The notes: a model not told the origin generated them from the sequence alone. Shown: positions 1 to 9,451, numbered from the stretch's first letter. The stretch: 64,000 nt of DNA from Pseudomonas sp. FP453 (GCF_030687495.1 NZ_CP117435.1:4716501-4780500); one strand, 5' to 3'. Translations and numbers: made by a program.

Positions 1-1359
1 ATCGGCTCGCACGCCGAACACCTGCATTTTTATGAAGCAGGGGCGCAGCTTCCACCAATCACCGAAGCAGGTTCTCTGGAGCAATGGCAGCAGCAAATCG
101 GCGCGCTGTGCGTTGGTAACCATCGCTTGGCGTTTGTCGTCTCTGTGGCCTTTGCAGGCCCGTTGCTAAACCTGCTCGGACATGAGTCGGGTGGCTTCCA
201 CCTATACGGCGACAGTTCCGGGGGCAAGACCACTCACTTGCAAGTCGCTGCCTCGGTCTATGGCGGGCCGCGTCTGGTGCGTTCGTGGCGTTCTACGGAT
301 AACGCCCTCGAGTCCATCGCTGCCGCACACTCAGACGGCCTCCTGGTGCTGGATGAAATTGGTATGTGTGACCCGCGCATCATTGGCGAAACGGTCTACA
401 TGCTCGGCAACGGCACCGGTAAGGCACGGGCGAATGATCGAGGGCAAGCGGGCCGACAGGTGCAGGAGTGGCGCTTGCTGTTTCTCTCGACGGGCGAAAA
501 GACGCTGGCTCAGCACATGGCGGATGCAAACAAGGAGCTGAAAGCCGGTATGGAGGTACGTATGCTCGCCGTGCCGGCGGATGCCAGCAAAGGCCTCGGC
601 ATGTTCGATGTGCTGAACGGTTTTGAGGACGCTGCCGCCCTCTCCGATGCGCTCAAGGCCCGTGTTGCCAAATACTACGGAACGCCCCTCACCGCCTTCC
701 TGAACGCACTGTGCGCGCCGGGAGAAATGCTGGGATGGTCGGTGATCGTTCGCCGCACGGTAGAACAGTTCATCACACAAAACCTGCCCACCACTGCCAG
801 TGGACAAGCCCAGCGTGCCGCCTTTCGCTTCGGCCTCGCGGCAGCGGCCGGAGAGTTGGCCACCGCCTTCGGCGTCACAGGCTGGCCTGATGGCGCGGCC
901 ACGACCGCCGCACGGGTGTGCCTGCATGCCTGGCTGGCCGAACGTGGTGGTGCCGGTAATTTCGAAGGCGATGCGATCATGGCGCGATTGAGCCAGATCA
1001 TCGAACGTTTTGGAGAAAGCCGCTTTACCCGTTGGGAATCTGCCGCCGCCAAGATCGATGAACATGGCCCACGCACGATTGATCGGTTGGGCTTTCGTAA
1101 GACGATGGAACACGGCATGGGCGACGCCCTGCACACCACTAATACCTACTACGTACTGCCGGAAGCCTGGAGAGCCGAAATTTTCAAGGGCATGAACATC
1201 AGTGCAGTGAACAAGGAGCTGCTGCAACGGGGCGCGCTCGAGCCGGGAAGCAATGGAAAGGCATACAGCCTAATTCGCTTACCTGGATTAGGCCCTCAGC
1301 GCTGCTATGTGGTGAAGACGGTTCCAGGAGCGGACGAAAGCGAGGCCAAGGCCGCCTGA
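1..1359 (+). CDS. DUF927-type P-loop ATPase, C-terminal part
   Basis: The frame is open from base 1, so the gene starts outside the window and 452 residues are visible. A Walker A motif GDSSGGKT lies at visible residues 70-77 and a Walker B-like LVLDE at about 115-119. Between and after them is the pattern of DUF927 proteins, including GETVYMLGNGTGKARA and an FLSTGE stretch. DUF927 proteins are helicase/ATPase-like and occur in phages, satellites and integrative elements, often downstream of or fused to primase/TOPRIM domains. A role in replication or maintenance of this element is inferred. The iteron-rich DNA at 9450-10540 would be a plausible target. A downstream TTG at 127 is not a credible start because similarity continues upstream of it. 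Confidence 0.8.
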   Translation: MGSHAEHLHFYEAGAQLPPITEAGSLEQWQQQIGALCVGNHRLAFVVSVAFAGPLLNLLGHESGGFHLYGDSSGGKTTHLQVAASVYGGPRLVRSWRSTDNALESIAAAHSDGLLVLDEIGMCDPRIIGETVYMLGNGTGKARANDRGQAGRQVQEWRLLFLSTGEKTLAQHMADANKELKAGMEVRMLAVPADASKGLGMFDVLNGFEDAAALSDALKARVAKYYGTPLTAFLNALCAPGEMLGWSVIVRRTVEQFITQNLPTTASGQAQRAAFRFGLAAAAGELATAFGVTGWPDGAATTAARVCLHAWLAERGGAGNFEGDAIMARLSQIIERFGESRFTRWESAAAKIDEHGPRTIDRLGFRKTMEHGMGDALHTTNTYYVLPEAWRAEIFKGMNISAVNKELLQRGALEPGSNGKAYSLIRLPGLGPQRCYVVKTVPGADESEAKAA

Positions 1360-1454
1360 CGACATACCTACTGATCGGGGTAGCGCCGGCTCATTCCCGG
1401 CCTCGCCAGCCGTTCAACCATCCTTATCAATCGTAATGCACAGAGACAATACAG

Positions 1455-2297
1455 ATGAACACTATCCTAGAACTGAAAGACCGCCGCGACACACTGACCC
1501 TCGAAATAGAGAGCATACAGGCTGACCTGGATCCCTTCGAAGCAGCGCTGGAAAGTCCCGAGGTTATCCAGCAAGGCCGTCAACGGGCTGTGCAGGATGA
1601 AATCAACGATCACAAAAGACGCATCGACTCGCGAAGCTTTGAGATCCACCGCCTGAATCAAAAGATCGATCGCCTCGAGGCACTGGCTAACCGTGAGAGC
1701 TTGGCTGCGGGCTACATCAGCGCGATGGCGACTTGGAAGGCCGACGAGATGGAGCTCAACGAAAAGCGCAACAGCATCGAGACCCGGTTGCAACAGGTCC
1801 GCCAGAGCGATCAGGAAGACATGGCAAAGGCGCGACAAGCCGAAACGGACGCCGCTACCGCTTATGCGCAGGCTGTGGCCTGGGGCGATGTGGAGGGCGA
1901 GAAAGCGGCAAACGCTGAAGCTCAAAAAGCAGCAAAAAACCTTACTGCTGCGGTAGAGCATCACCGCCGCCAACAGCTGCTCATCACGGCTCTGGAGCAG
2001 GAGTTGGTGACGATTGACCTGCACATCACGGAGGCACAAAAAGAACGCACCAAGATCGAGAACAAAGCGGCTCACCTGGCGAATACTGTTCTGGAAGAAC
2101 AATGGAATGAGGCCGCCAAAGCACTGTTAGAGACCGGCGGCAAGTTGTGGGCTGCTCGCAAACTGATTAATCGTGATCCGGTTGCGCTGCTGAAACTGGA
2201 AATCCCTGAGCAAGGTGAAAACTTCGGAAGCTGGACCTTCGGAGAACTTGCAGAACGATCACACCAACACAGCCTGCTTGACCTGTTAGCGGCCTAA
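1455..2297 (+). CDS. coiled-coil protein of unknown function
   Basis: This 280-residue protein is dominated by charged heptad-like helices rich in E, K, Q, A and R from about residue 5 to 215 (for example ELKDRRDTLTLEIESIQADL near the start). That suggests a long coiled coil. The last ~60 residues (ALLETGGKLWAARKLINRD onward) look more globular. There is no signal peptide or membrane segment. It lies 95 bp downstream of the DUF927 gene on the same strand and may be co-transcribed. Similar anonymous coiled-coil proteins accompany helicase genes in integrative elements. I do not recognise a named family. The ATG at 1455 is the only good start. Confidence 0.7.
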   Translation: MNTILELKDRRDTLTLEIESIQADLDPFEAALESPEVIQQGRQRAVQDEINDHKRRIDSRSFEIHRLNQKIDRLEALANRESLAAGYISAMATWKADEMELNEKRNSIETRLQQVRQSDQEDMAKARQAETDAATAYAQAVAWGDVEGEKAANAEAQKAAKNLTAAVEHHRRQQLLITALEQELVTIDLHITEAQKERTKIENKAAHLANTVLEEQWNEAAKALLETGGKLWAARKLINRDPVALLKLEIPEQGENFGSWTFGELAERSHQHSLLDLLAA

Positions 2298-2315
2298 CCC
2301 AAACCTTCCCCCGAA

Positions 2316-2337
2316 GCAACCGGCGAGGGCCGGTTGC
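2316..2337 (+). terminator. GC-rich hairpin after the coiled-coil gene
   Basis: A perfect 9-bp inverted repeat (GCAACCGGC, loop GAGG, GCCGGTTGC) lies 19 bp after the stop codon at 2297. It has no T-tract, so it could be a Rho-dependent or mRNA-stabilising hairpin. A second perfect repeat, GTGATAAT-TTTT-ATTATCAC, follows at 2431-2450. Confidence 0.4.
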
Positions 2338-2430
2338 GTCTGACCTACCATCGGCCTAACCATGAATAAACCACCAAAAAACAGCGGCCAGTGGACAGAA
2401 CACCTGAAGTTCCGAAAGCTCTATTTTAAC

Positions 2431-2450
2431 GTGATAATTTTTATTATCAC
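2431..2450. repeat. AT-rich inverted repeat
   Basis: Perfect 8-bp arms GTGATAAT and ATTATCAC flank a TTTT centre. It sits between the rightward coiled-coil gene and the leftward orphan gene. It could be a protein-binding palindrome or a weak terminator. Nothing else in 2338-2500 is convincing as a gene. Confidence 0.4.
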
Positions 2451-2490
2451 CGATATGTGCTGCGGGATTACGACCAAATAAATATGCAAT

Positions 2491-2520
2491 AAAATGCCAA
2501 GGGCGCGTGTTCACGCGTCC
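2491..2520 (-). terminator. Rho-independent terminator of the leftward orphan gene
   Basis: Read leftward, a 9-bp stem at 2501-2520 (GGACGCGTG/CACGCGCCC with one G-T pair) is followed by a T-rich stretch (TTGGCATTTTATTG). It lies 26 bp after the stop codon of the gene at 2547-3467. Confidence 0.6.
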
Positions 2521-2546
2521 TTCTCTCACCTGGAAAAACCAGCACC

Positions 2547-3467
2547 CTATATTTTAGAAAGCTCAAGCTCCAAATCTTCATTTTTAATAGTAGACATCTC
2601 TAGATCTGATGCCCACCCGGACTGAGCAATTGTACAGCTTCCACCTATGGTTCCTACGTTATTCAAGATAAGGGGCATCACATTCCTCTTGATAATTTGT
2701 ATGCGTTTCCTCTCAAAATGGTAAGAGTTTTCTGTCGGCTCTTTCACAAACAGTGTGCATGCACTATTCCTTACTGAGAGTGGAGCAAAATACTCAGAAT
2801 CTGCTTCAATCTCAGCTACGGTTTTAGGAATTACAGAACTATCACCAATGCAGACAAGGCTCCATGGAACAACCGAAAAACGCTCTATAGCTGGCAATCC
2901 ATCAATAAGGGTTTTGCATTTAATTACCTGCGCCCGCTTGGACCTCTGATAGTCAACCAATTGTTCGCCGAACATGATTAGCTCTACGTCAGGATTTTGC
3001 ATTGCGTTCCTTGAAAAATCCAGAGCGCAGGACTTAATAACAGATTCTAATATGTTCACCAAGAAGTTAATAGTGATAGGAACAAGCTCTTTATCAGAAA
3101 AATTGTAATCATCCGAATAGTAGCCTCCGCGAAGCCCATCACCCTCGTCATCTCGCGCATATACCGCTGGATCTCCATTGAACTTATTACGCACCAGCAC
3201 TAGCTTTCTTGAAACTATTGAGGTGAATTCATTAATGATGTTGGATATTAAGGTGTAGTTTCCTGCATAGGCTAAATAAAAACTTCCACCGAGGTACTCG
3301 GAAAACCCGTTAAACCTGCCTAGCGAGATCCTGGGGATTTTATAACTGGCTTTAAATGAAATAATTTTTTTGTTTTCTTCTGTAACACGGGCTGCGCCTT
3401 TACTAATCAAACCATCAGCGATCGCAAAGAAACTGTCCTTGGTATAATGAAAGGCGACTATTGTCAT
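2547..3467 (-). CDS. orphan protein, possibly Ntn-hydrolase/proteasome-like fold
   Basis: This 306-residue protein is AT-rich compared with the core genes, consistent with transfer. The N-terminus, MTIVAFHY followed by FFAIADGLIS and, after a linker, NKKIISF, resembles the start of proteasome beta-like Ntn proteins (short strand, A-D-G/S turn, then a K-I strand). FYLAYAGNY at about residue 85 could be the AxAG strand of that fold. This is a weak, pattern-based guess, and there is no N-terminal processing site that would expose a nucleophile. No membrane segment is seen. It is transcribed leftward and ends at a terminator. The neighbouring nuclease-like operon suggests a defence or accessory role, but no function is demonstrated. 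Confidence 0.6.
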   Translation of the reverse strand: MTIVAFHYTKDSFFAIADGLISKGAARVTEENKKIISFKASYKIPRISLGRFNGFSEYLGGSFYLAYAGNYTLISNIINEFTSIVSRKLVLVRNKFNGDPAVYARDDEGDGLRGGYYSDDYNFSDKELVPITINFLVNILESVIKSCALDFSRNAMQNPDVELIMFGEQLVDYQRSKRAQVIKCKTLIDGLPAIERFSVVPWSLVCIGDSSVIPKTVAEIEADSEYFAPLSVRNSACTLFVKEPTENSYHFERKRIQIIKRNVMPLILNNVGTIGGSCTIAQSGWASDLEMSTIKNEDLELELSKI

Positions 3468-3887
3468 GACCAGCCCTTAAACAAAAAAATGAATTAATTA
3501 TTGGCAATAGCACATCAACTAAAAACACTCAACAGCTTTTTATAATCGCCTAGCCAACTAAAGGCGATTGCGATCATAGCCAAACGAACAGACTGCGGAG
3601 GCGTGCACACTTTGTAAATTAACAAGCAAGGAAGCTAGAATCAGCAAAGTGGGATAGCGCTAGAGCTTCTAGATAACCCTATCTTCACTCCAGCGCGGTA
3701 AAACAATCAAGCTAAACATGCATTCAATAACGCTACAGCGAATAAAATCGGGCCGATCAAGCGGCATCGGCAATTCAGGCCCGTTCCGGCGCCTCAATGT
3801 GCAGAAGCGAGAGCTAGCTGTATTCGATATAGGTCGTTAACGGCAGGATAGTGGGCGTAATAACCTCAATCAAAAACCTCTGCGTGA
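3468..3887. other. intergenic AT-rich region, no gene seen
   Basis: These 420 bp between two leftward genes hold no plausible reading frame. An inverted repeat AATCGCC (3544-3550) / GGCGATT (3563-3569) with a 12-nt loop is the only clear structure. The promoter of the 306-residue gene should lie near 3480-3560, but I cannot fix its -35/-10. Confidence 0.4.
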
Positions 3888-4172
3888 CTAGTACGGGCTG
3901 TTTTCATACGGGTAGCGCTGCATAAACATTCTTAGCGCTAGTTCAATCCTATCAGAAGACTCGCTCGATGCGAGATGACTAAGCTGATCGGAGGTCAATT
4001 TTCTCATCAGCATACGTAGCTCCATGACAGAGAATTCATGAACAACATCGCCCGTCTTCATTTTGGCAACAACTGACTCTGGTACATGTGTATTGCTATT
4101 AGTATTTGAGAGCACAGCCGTTATCAAATTTTGCTCCAAGAAAAATTCAGTACCAGCATTCACTTCCAACAT
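3888..4172 (-). CDS. small orphan protein paired with nuclease-like gene
   Basis: This 94-residue acidic protein of unknown family has predicted helices in the C-terminal half (MELRMLMRKL, RIELALRMFMQRYPY). Its start is 4 nt after the stop of the PD-(D/E)XK-like gene, so the two form a tight leftward pair with likely translational coupling. Such a pairing would fit an accessory or immunity partner, but nothing in the sequence proves that. It lacks a signal peptide and membrane segments. Confidence 0.6.
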   Translation of the reverse strand: MLEVNAGTEFFLEQNLITAVLSNTNSNTHVPESVVAKMKTGDVVHEFSVMELRMLMRKLTSDQLSHLASSESSDRIELALRMFMQRYPYENSPY

Positions 4173-4176
4173 TTTT

Positions 4177-5151
4177 CTATACTTTCAACTTTTCGACAGG
4201 TGTTTCTCGCCCATCAACTATCTCCCCCGCCTTATAGATCAATTGAAGTTCCGCAATTGCCGACCTACTTTTTCTATCGAGCTTTTTATTGTATAACGAA
4301 CCTGAAGTAAAATGAGTGATAGTCATCGGTGGATAAACAACAACAGATGGTATGTGAATTTGAAATAAACACTCGATAATGTCAGGTCGCCCAGTAAAGA
4401 TCGGCATTGCGGACGCCGCATTCTTAATTTCCGTTAGTTTTCCCCGAATAATATCTCTCGCATGGTCAGGTGTCAGCCCCATGGTAAGGCCATTATGCAT
4501 AAAACCTAACTTTGTTACGTCTGCCGCTATAAATCCGAAGGCATGTTTATCTTCATATTTTTTGGGCATGCGGGAAACTAATTGATCTCTAGCCTTCACA
4601 AGATTATCTTTAAGATTGCGCGCCCCCGCTATTCTTTTACACTCTATAAAAAAGGCATGCTTATCCGTGACGGCAATGATATCAGTATTTGTGCTGATAT
4701 CCACTGCGCATCCAGCTTGACAAAAGTAACTTGCAATCCGCAGTTCAAATTGCGTATCTCTTGATTCAGTGTTCTTGTCGAGGGCCGCAAAATCGCTACC
4801 ACTAATTATTTTTTCTATTTTCTCTTCAATCCCCTTGGGTACATTTTTTTTCAAACCTCGCAATATCCACATTAGCTCATGGGTTTCTCTCAATAAGTAC
4901 AACTGCCAATCAAGAGAGCTTTGGAAACGTACATCATTAACATTTTTGAATATTTTACTTTCATCAATGCTTTTGCCTTCCGCCAACTGGATAAAATACT
5001 GCGTGTAACGAGCAATACGAGTGTTGTGAGTTTTGATTCCGAGATCATCTACAAATTCTTTAAACCGTAGCAAATCAGCAGCATGGTCATGAAAACTTAT
5101 TGCAGGCAAAGTTTCCTCAGGTAATTTATAAAAACGTCCTTCCTCAGTCAT
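4177..5151 (-). CDS. PD-(D/E)XK nuclease-like protein
   Basis: This is a 324-residue protein. Residues 1-125 are helical and unassigned. From about 134 there is a typical restriction-endonuclease core: a helix with E136 (TQFELRIASYF), D157 in a strand (TDIIAV), and the motif FIECKR with E170 and K172, followed by a long helix (DNLVKARDQL). The spacing E-21-D-13-ExK is normal for PD-(D/E)XK phosphodiesterases. It is the first gene of a leftward pair and is divergent from the large Avs-like gene. The target is unknown; DNA cleavage in defence is the most likely role by family. The ATG at 5151 is preceded by GGAGGGTAGA, a good ribosome binding site. Confidence 0.72.
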   Translation of the reverse strand: MTEEGRFYKLPEETLPAISFHDHAADLLRFKEFVDDLGIKTHNTRIARYTQYFIQLAEGKSIDESKIFKNVNDVRFQSSLDWQLYLLRETHELMWILRGLKKNVPKGIEEKIEKIISGSDFAALDKNTESRDTQFELRIASYFCQAGCAVDISTNTDIIAVTDKHAFFIECKRIAGARNLKDNLVKARDQLVSRMPKKYEDKHAFGFIAADVTKLGFMHNGLTMGLTPDHARDIIRGKLTEIKNAASAMPIFTGRPDIIECLFQIHIPSVVVYPPMTITHFTSGSLYNKKLDRKSRSAIAELQLIYKAGEIVDGRETPVEKLKV

Positions 5152-5545
5152 TCTACCCTCCTTGTTTAGCTGATTTTATTCAGTTTTTAATCTACAGGCT
5201 TAGTTTAAATCGAATCGGCGGTACTGAACGGCAGGTGCTGGCCGATATCTATCTGTAGGACTGGCGGAAGCCGGCCAAAAGCTGTCGACCAAGCATGTCC
5301 AAACGCTGTGGCGAAATGAGCACTGTGATTACACAAATTTCCTCACAGAATTTCATGTAAATCTGATCATGCCGTCCCTTAGACCGGCGCCTGGCTGATT
5401 CCAGCATGATCCTTGGCCTCCTGAGGATGTGCACAGGGAATGTAGTATTCAAGCAGGGCGCCCAGTTGCATACTTGACTCAGTTCCTAGCCACTTCGCAA
5501 TTGCGCAGCTTTCCGTTACTCCGCTGCTTTGCCAGAGTTCATCAC
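5152..5545. other. divergent intergenic region
   Basis: These 394 bp between the leftward nuclease-like pair and the rightward Avs-like gene should carry both promoters. I see no confident -35/-10 pair and no convincing small gene. In-frame GTG 5429 would extend the Avs-like protein by 39 residues, but that extension is low in domain-like character. Confidence 0.35.
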
Positions 5546-8500
5546 ATGCCAATCGCACCCATTTCTGTCTTCGGAGATCCCTCTCAAGTTTGGAGCGTTC
5601 CACCAGAGGATTTGATCCGGCAAGCGAATGCCTCACTGCGTGGATATGTCTATCAGCTCCACGCCTCAGCGGCCGCGTGGTTGGCGCTGAGTGTAGACGA
5701 CGAACTCTACCTAGAGGTCGCCGAGGACTTCGCCGAGCTTCTCCGCGAGCCCGGAAGGGTGGCTGACATTCTGAGGGCCACTCAGGTCAAGGATACACGC
5801 GAGTCCGGGGCCGTGACTCTGAACTCACCAGATGTGCTGGCCGCCATTGAGTCTCTTCACAGACTGCGGGCCTGCAATCCTGGACGCGAAGTTAGGTTCG
5901 TATTTCTGACTACATCGCGCATCGGACTGGAGCGGAAGAATGCGCTACCCTCCGGCGTGCCTGGATTGAAAGCTTGGGAAGCGGCTGCTTCCGGCGCGGA
6001 CGTTGAGGAGCTTCGCACAGCGCTCCTTCAGCTTAAGCTCTCTGAGGAGCTTCGAAAATTCATCAAAACTAGCCTTCCTGATCAGCTTAGAGTTGAACTT
6101 CTCAGTCCAATGCTCTTTGCATGCGGAGAACTGGATTGGCGCTCATTGGAGGAGAGTAATCGGCGAGCCATCATGAACCGTCGAGAACACCTTCGATCCA
6201 CCGCAGACATGGCACATCGTGCATACGATGCTGTATTCCGCGATGCCGTTGCGTGTGCGCTCGGACCGGATTCGCGCCGCTTAAACGGAGCACAACTTCA
6301 GGCCTGCCTAGAACGTGCGACCTCCATCGCAGTTCCCTCAGGTGTCGCCATAGACTTACTAGCTGAGCGCTGCGAGCGGCCAAGCAACACTCTGTCCATT
6401 AGCGAATTACGCAACCTGGCGGAGGTGTTAATTCAGACTGGGGCGCCTCCATCAATCGACCTGCTATTTCCTGGTGCCAGGCCTTCAGCTATAGAAGCCC
6501 TTGTAAACGCATTCTCAGTGGAGCCGCGTCTTACCGAAATCAAATTTAATGGAGTTCCCGCGAGCGCATTCATATCGGATCTCATTGGGCTCCCGGAAAA
6601 AAAGCACTTAGTCTTGGGCCAGCCCGGCTCAGGTAAGACTCACGCACTCTGGCAAGCAGCAAATAAGTTGCTCGCGGCCGGAACGATCATCCCGCTTTAT
6701 CTACCAGCAGGACAAGCGACAGGCTGGCACGACCTTGAGGAGATGGTCACGGAAGCGGCTCCGGGAGTCAGATTATCTACTTTGTTCCAAGACCCACGAA
6801 TCTGTGTTTTCGTCGACAGTTGGTCAGAGTTCGCGGGTGTTGCGCGTGTAGGTGAGAAGCGACGTGCGCTCCGCGCACTGCGAAGCGCACGCCTAGTGGC
6901 GACGGCCAAGTTCGCAGACATCGATGACGGTCCCCTTAAACAGTGGACTCTTGATCTGCTCCCGCCCGACCGGGTTGCTCGCGCAGTCGCAGCAGCAAAC
7001 CCGGGCGAAGCGCTTCAACCTAGTCCGGTGACTGACCTACTAAGGCTCCCTCTCCTTTTAGCCATTCATGTTCTTTCGGGCGCGCGCTCTGCGACGACCG
7101 GTGATCTCTTACGTCAATTCCATGAGCACCTTATGAGTGGGCTACCCGAGCGCTTCACAGAAGCACTCGCCGGAGCCGTATCCGATTTATCTCTGGCGGG
7201 AACACGATCTTTTGGTCGCCTCGTCGATGAGCTCCAAACTCGATCAGCTAAAGTGGAAATTGCTGATCCAGCAAGGCTATTAAGGAGTCTCGGCACGATT
7301 CTCGAACGTGGCGGTCAGGCGGTCCCATTTCACGACCTTTACTGGAGCTGGCTCACTGGGCGCGGACTGCTAGCCGACGCTGTCGCCGAGCGCGCTGTGA
7401 GCCCTCTCCGGACGCGAGAAAGCTATGCCCTGGCTATTCAGTCTGGTGGGCGCGCAGCAGAGAGCGACGTAAACGCAACCATGTTGGAAGATTTTGTGCT
7501 GGCCGCCGCACTCGACGTAAGCCGCGGTGCAGACCGCCCCATGCCAGCTCTAACAGCAGCGCTTACCGGCGCTCTGGAAGATCCTCGCTTGGCTGTGCGC
7601 AATCGCGCCGCACTTGCTGCAATGGAGGGAGCGCGCGCAGGACTTTTTCGCCCCGCCCTGGACGTGCTCGCTGAGCTAGGAAGATCCAGCATTTACCCAC
7701 CTGAGTGGACGCTAACCCTCCGCCAAGCAGCTCTTTATGCGCAGCGAGCTACACTCGCAGACTGGTTAGGTTCACCGAATAGCAGTCTCGTCCTCGATGC
7801 TATTGCCGAAAGTGGCGGGCCAGAGTGGGGTCTGTGGTTAGAACACGTTGCGGCTAACGGCCGCATCAGTTGGGCAGAAGCGGCCGCAACCGCGCTTGGC
7901 TGCTGTGGCGACATACCGACATGGGTACGACCGCATCTTGACTCTGTCATCGCCTCATGCGCCTGGCTACTTCGGCCCGCCGCAGCAAGATGTGGAAACA
8001 GAGCCCTCGCTCAATTCATTGCTATCGATTACGAGCTCTTGGTGGAATCAGTCGTAGAGCTGAACTCCAGCGGGTGGATCGAACTCAACCGTGTGCTAGC
8101 CGGCTGCGGCGATGAAGACATGTTCAGTCTTTTACTCTCTCATTTCCCATCCATGAGGCCACGTGCGCAAGAACTTCTCGGCTTTGCTGTCGTCGAGCGT
8201 GGCCCACCATGGGTAGCCCGCTTTCAGCGCGTGGCTTTAGCAACTGGTGCCGCTCATCATCACAAACTTGCAGGGGAGTTCTCGCCTGAAATTGATGATG
8301 AGACGGCGCGAGCCTGGATTACCGCAGGTCATGACGAGACTGGCTGGCGGGTCCTAATCGCGCGTCATGGCGAGGCAATACTGCCTGAGTTGATTCAACA
8401 ATTGCCTCCTTCCTTCGCAGATATCCACCACATCCCAGCACTCGCCCATATGCGTTGGCTTCCGGGCGCTCCGGTTACGCTCATCAACGAGGTCTGGCGC

Positions 8501-9319
8501 CGCCTGGGAAGCCCAATGCAACCGAAGGCGATGCGGGATGTACTCAACGCTATTGCGCGAGTATATCCAGCTGGAATTCCCCATATTGTAAGTTTTATCG
8601 CAGAACAACCCAACGCGCTTCCGGCGTATCACCTACACCAAGCCCTTTTGCTGTACTTGGATTGGCAAAAGAAATCTGGTGCGATACTCGTCGTAAAGAC
8701 GTCCGATGGTAACGAACATCCTTTTCCCAATTGGATCGCACTTCATTGTGCGATGAGCCAATGGGAAGACTATTTCACGCCGGAGTTGTTAGCCCTTACG
8801 CCCGAAATAGCTATCGAATATGTCGTGCGTCATCTCGATGACAAACGCGCTGAAGCGGTACTGGAGCGGTTAAAGGGAGTAACCACCTACAGCGCTCCGC
8901 TGCTGGATCGCATGCTTGCAGTGCCAACCCTTGCTGCTCTAATTCCTCAGGTATTCGCCGAAAGTTTCGAACAATTTCCCATCGATGCTCTCCGGAGGTG
9001 CATTGCATCGATCGATATCGACCAAGAAAGTTTGCTGTACCGACTCGCCGCAACAGCGAATCCCATGCATCGTGGAGTGCATGAGGAGCTTATCGAGCGC
9101 GTCCTCGCGTGCTCGCCCAAATGGCATGAGTTGCATTACGTGGCGGACATGCTGAGAGCTTATTCGAAGGAGGAGGTACTCCAAATTATTGATGCAGTAT
9201 CTGAATGCAGTGAGGACTGCTGGTTATGGTTTGTTCGCTTGGTAGAGGCGACGAGGGGGGAGCGCTTGATCAACGAGGACGGTGCCATAAGGTGTCAGGA
9301 GCCTAAAAACTTACTGTAG
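5546..9319 (+). CDS. Avs-like protein: nuclease + STAND NTPase + alpha-solenoid
   Basis: This is a 1257-residue protein. Residues ~30-130 match the pattern of Cap4/DUF4297-type dsDNA endonucleases: G33-YVYQ, acidic strand EVAEDF (E57, D61), TQVKD with Q80/K82 as the (D/E/Q)xK signature, then FVFLTT. A P-loop NTPase follows with Walker A GQPGSGKT (358-365) and Walker B-like VFVDSW (D424). From ~560 to the end come A- and L-rich helical repeats of HEAT/TPR style. This effector-NTPase-sensor order is that of Avs antiviral STAND proteins, which bind a phage protein, oligomerise and activate the effector. I cannot assign it to a numbered Avs family. I chose ATG 5546 (AGAG 9-12 nt upstream); GTG 5429 is an alternative. 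No partner gene is required in Avs systems. Confidence 0.75.
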   Translation: MPIAPISVFGDPSQVWSVPPEDLIRQANASLRGYVYQLHASAAAWLALSVDDELYLEVAEDFAELLREPGRVADILRATQVKDTRESGAVTLNSPDVLAAIESLHRLRACNPGREVRFVFLTTSRIGLERKNALPSGVPGLKAWEAAASGADVEELRTALLQLKLSEELRKFIKTSLPDQLRVELLSPMLFACGELDWRSLEESNRRAIMNRREHLRSTADMAHRAYDAVFRDAVACALGPDSRRLNGAQLQACLERATSIAVPSGVAIDLLAERCERPSNTLSISELRNLAEVLIQTGAPPSIDLLFPGARPSAIEALVNAFSVEPRLTEIKFNGVPASAFISDLIGLPEKKHLVLGQPGSGKTHALWQAANKLLAAGTIIPLYLPAGQATGWHDLEEMVTEAAPGVRLSTLFQDPRICVFVDSWSEFAGVARVGEKRRALRALRSARLVATAKFADIDDGPLKQWTLDLLPPDRVARAVAAANPGEALQPSPVTDLLRLPLLLAIHVLSGARSATTGDLLRQFHEHLMSGLPERFTEALAGAVSDLSLAGTRSFGRLVDELQTRSAKVEIADPARLLRSLGTILERGGQAVPFHDLYWSWLTGRGLLADAVAERAVSPLRTRESYALAIQSGGRAAESDVNATMLEDFVLAAALDVSRGADRPMPALTAALTGALEDPRLAVRNRAALAAMEGARAGLFRPALDVLAELGRSSIYPPEWTLTLRQAALYAQRATLADWLGSPNSSLVLDAIAESGGPEWGLWLEHVAANGRISWAEAAATALGCCGDIPTWVRPHLDSVIASCAWLLRPAAARCGNRALAQFIAIDYELLVESVVELNSSGWIELNRVLAGCGDEDMFSLLLSHFPSMRPRAQELLGFAVVERGPPWVARFQRVALATGAAHHHKLAGEFSPEIDDETARAWITAGHDETGWRVLIARHGEAILPELIQQLPPSFADIHHIPALAHMRWLPGAPVTLINEVWRRLGSPMQPKAMRDVLNAIARVYPAGIPHIVSFIAEQPNALPAYHLHQALLLYLDWQKKSGAILVVKTSDGNEHPFPNWIALHCAMSQWEDYFTPELLALTPEIAIEYVVRHLDDKRAEAVLERLKGVTTYSAPLLDRMLAVPTLAALIPQVFAESFEQFPIDALRRCIASIDIDQESLLYRLAATANPMHRGVHEELIERVLACSPKWHELHYVADMLRAYSKEEVLQIIDAVSECSEDCWLWFVRLVEATRGERLINEDGAIRCQEPKNLL

Positions 9320-9451
9320 TGAACCCTGCCTGAGTAGGCCACGACGTGCCAGTGACCGGCCTAGATAGAGGGCCTTGATGAAGAAAGACTTCGGTTCGAC
9401 GATGGTCTACCTTAGTCAGCATAAACCGCTGCTCACAAAGCACCCATTTAT

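Noticed and set aside
2362..2481. 39-codon frame with a hydrophobic centre between the coiled-coil gene and the terminator
   Set aside because: No ribosome binding site, and it runs through the inverted repeat at 2431-2450; it looks like chance.
5249..5452. 67-codon leftward frame in the Avs-like gene upstream region
   Set aside because: Composition is not protein-like and it would overlap the promoter region.
5429..5545. GTG 5429 as the start of the Avs-like gene
   Set aside because: The extra 39 residues have no domain character; ATG 5546 starts closer to the conserved nuclease segment. Not excluded.
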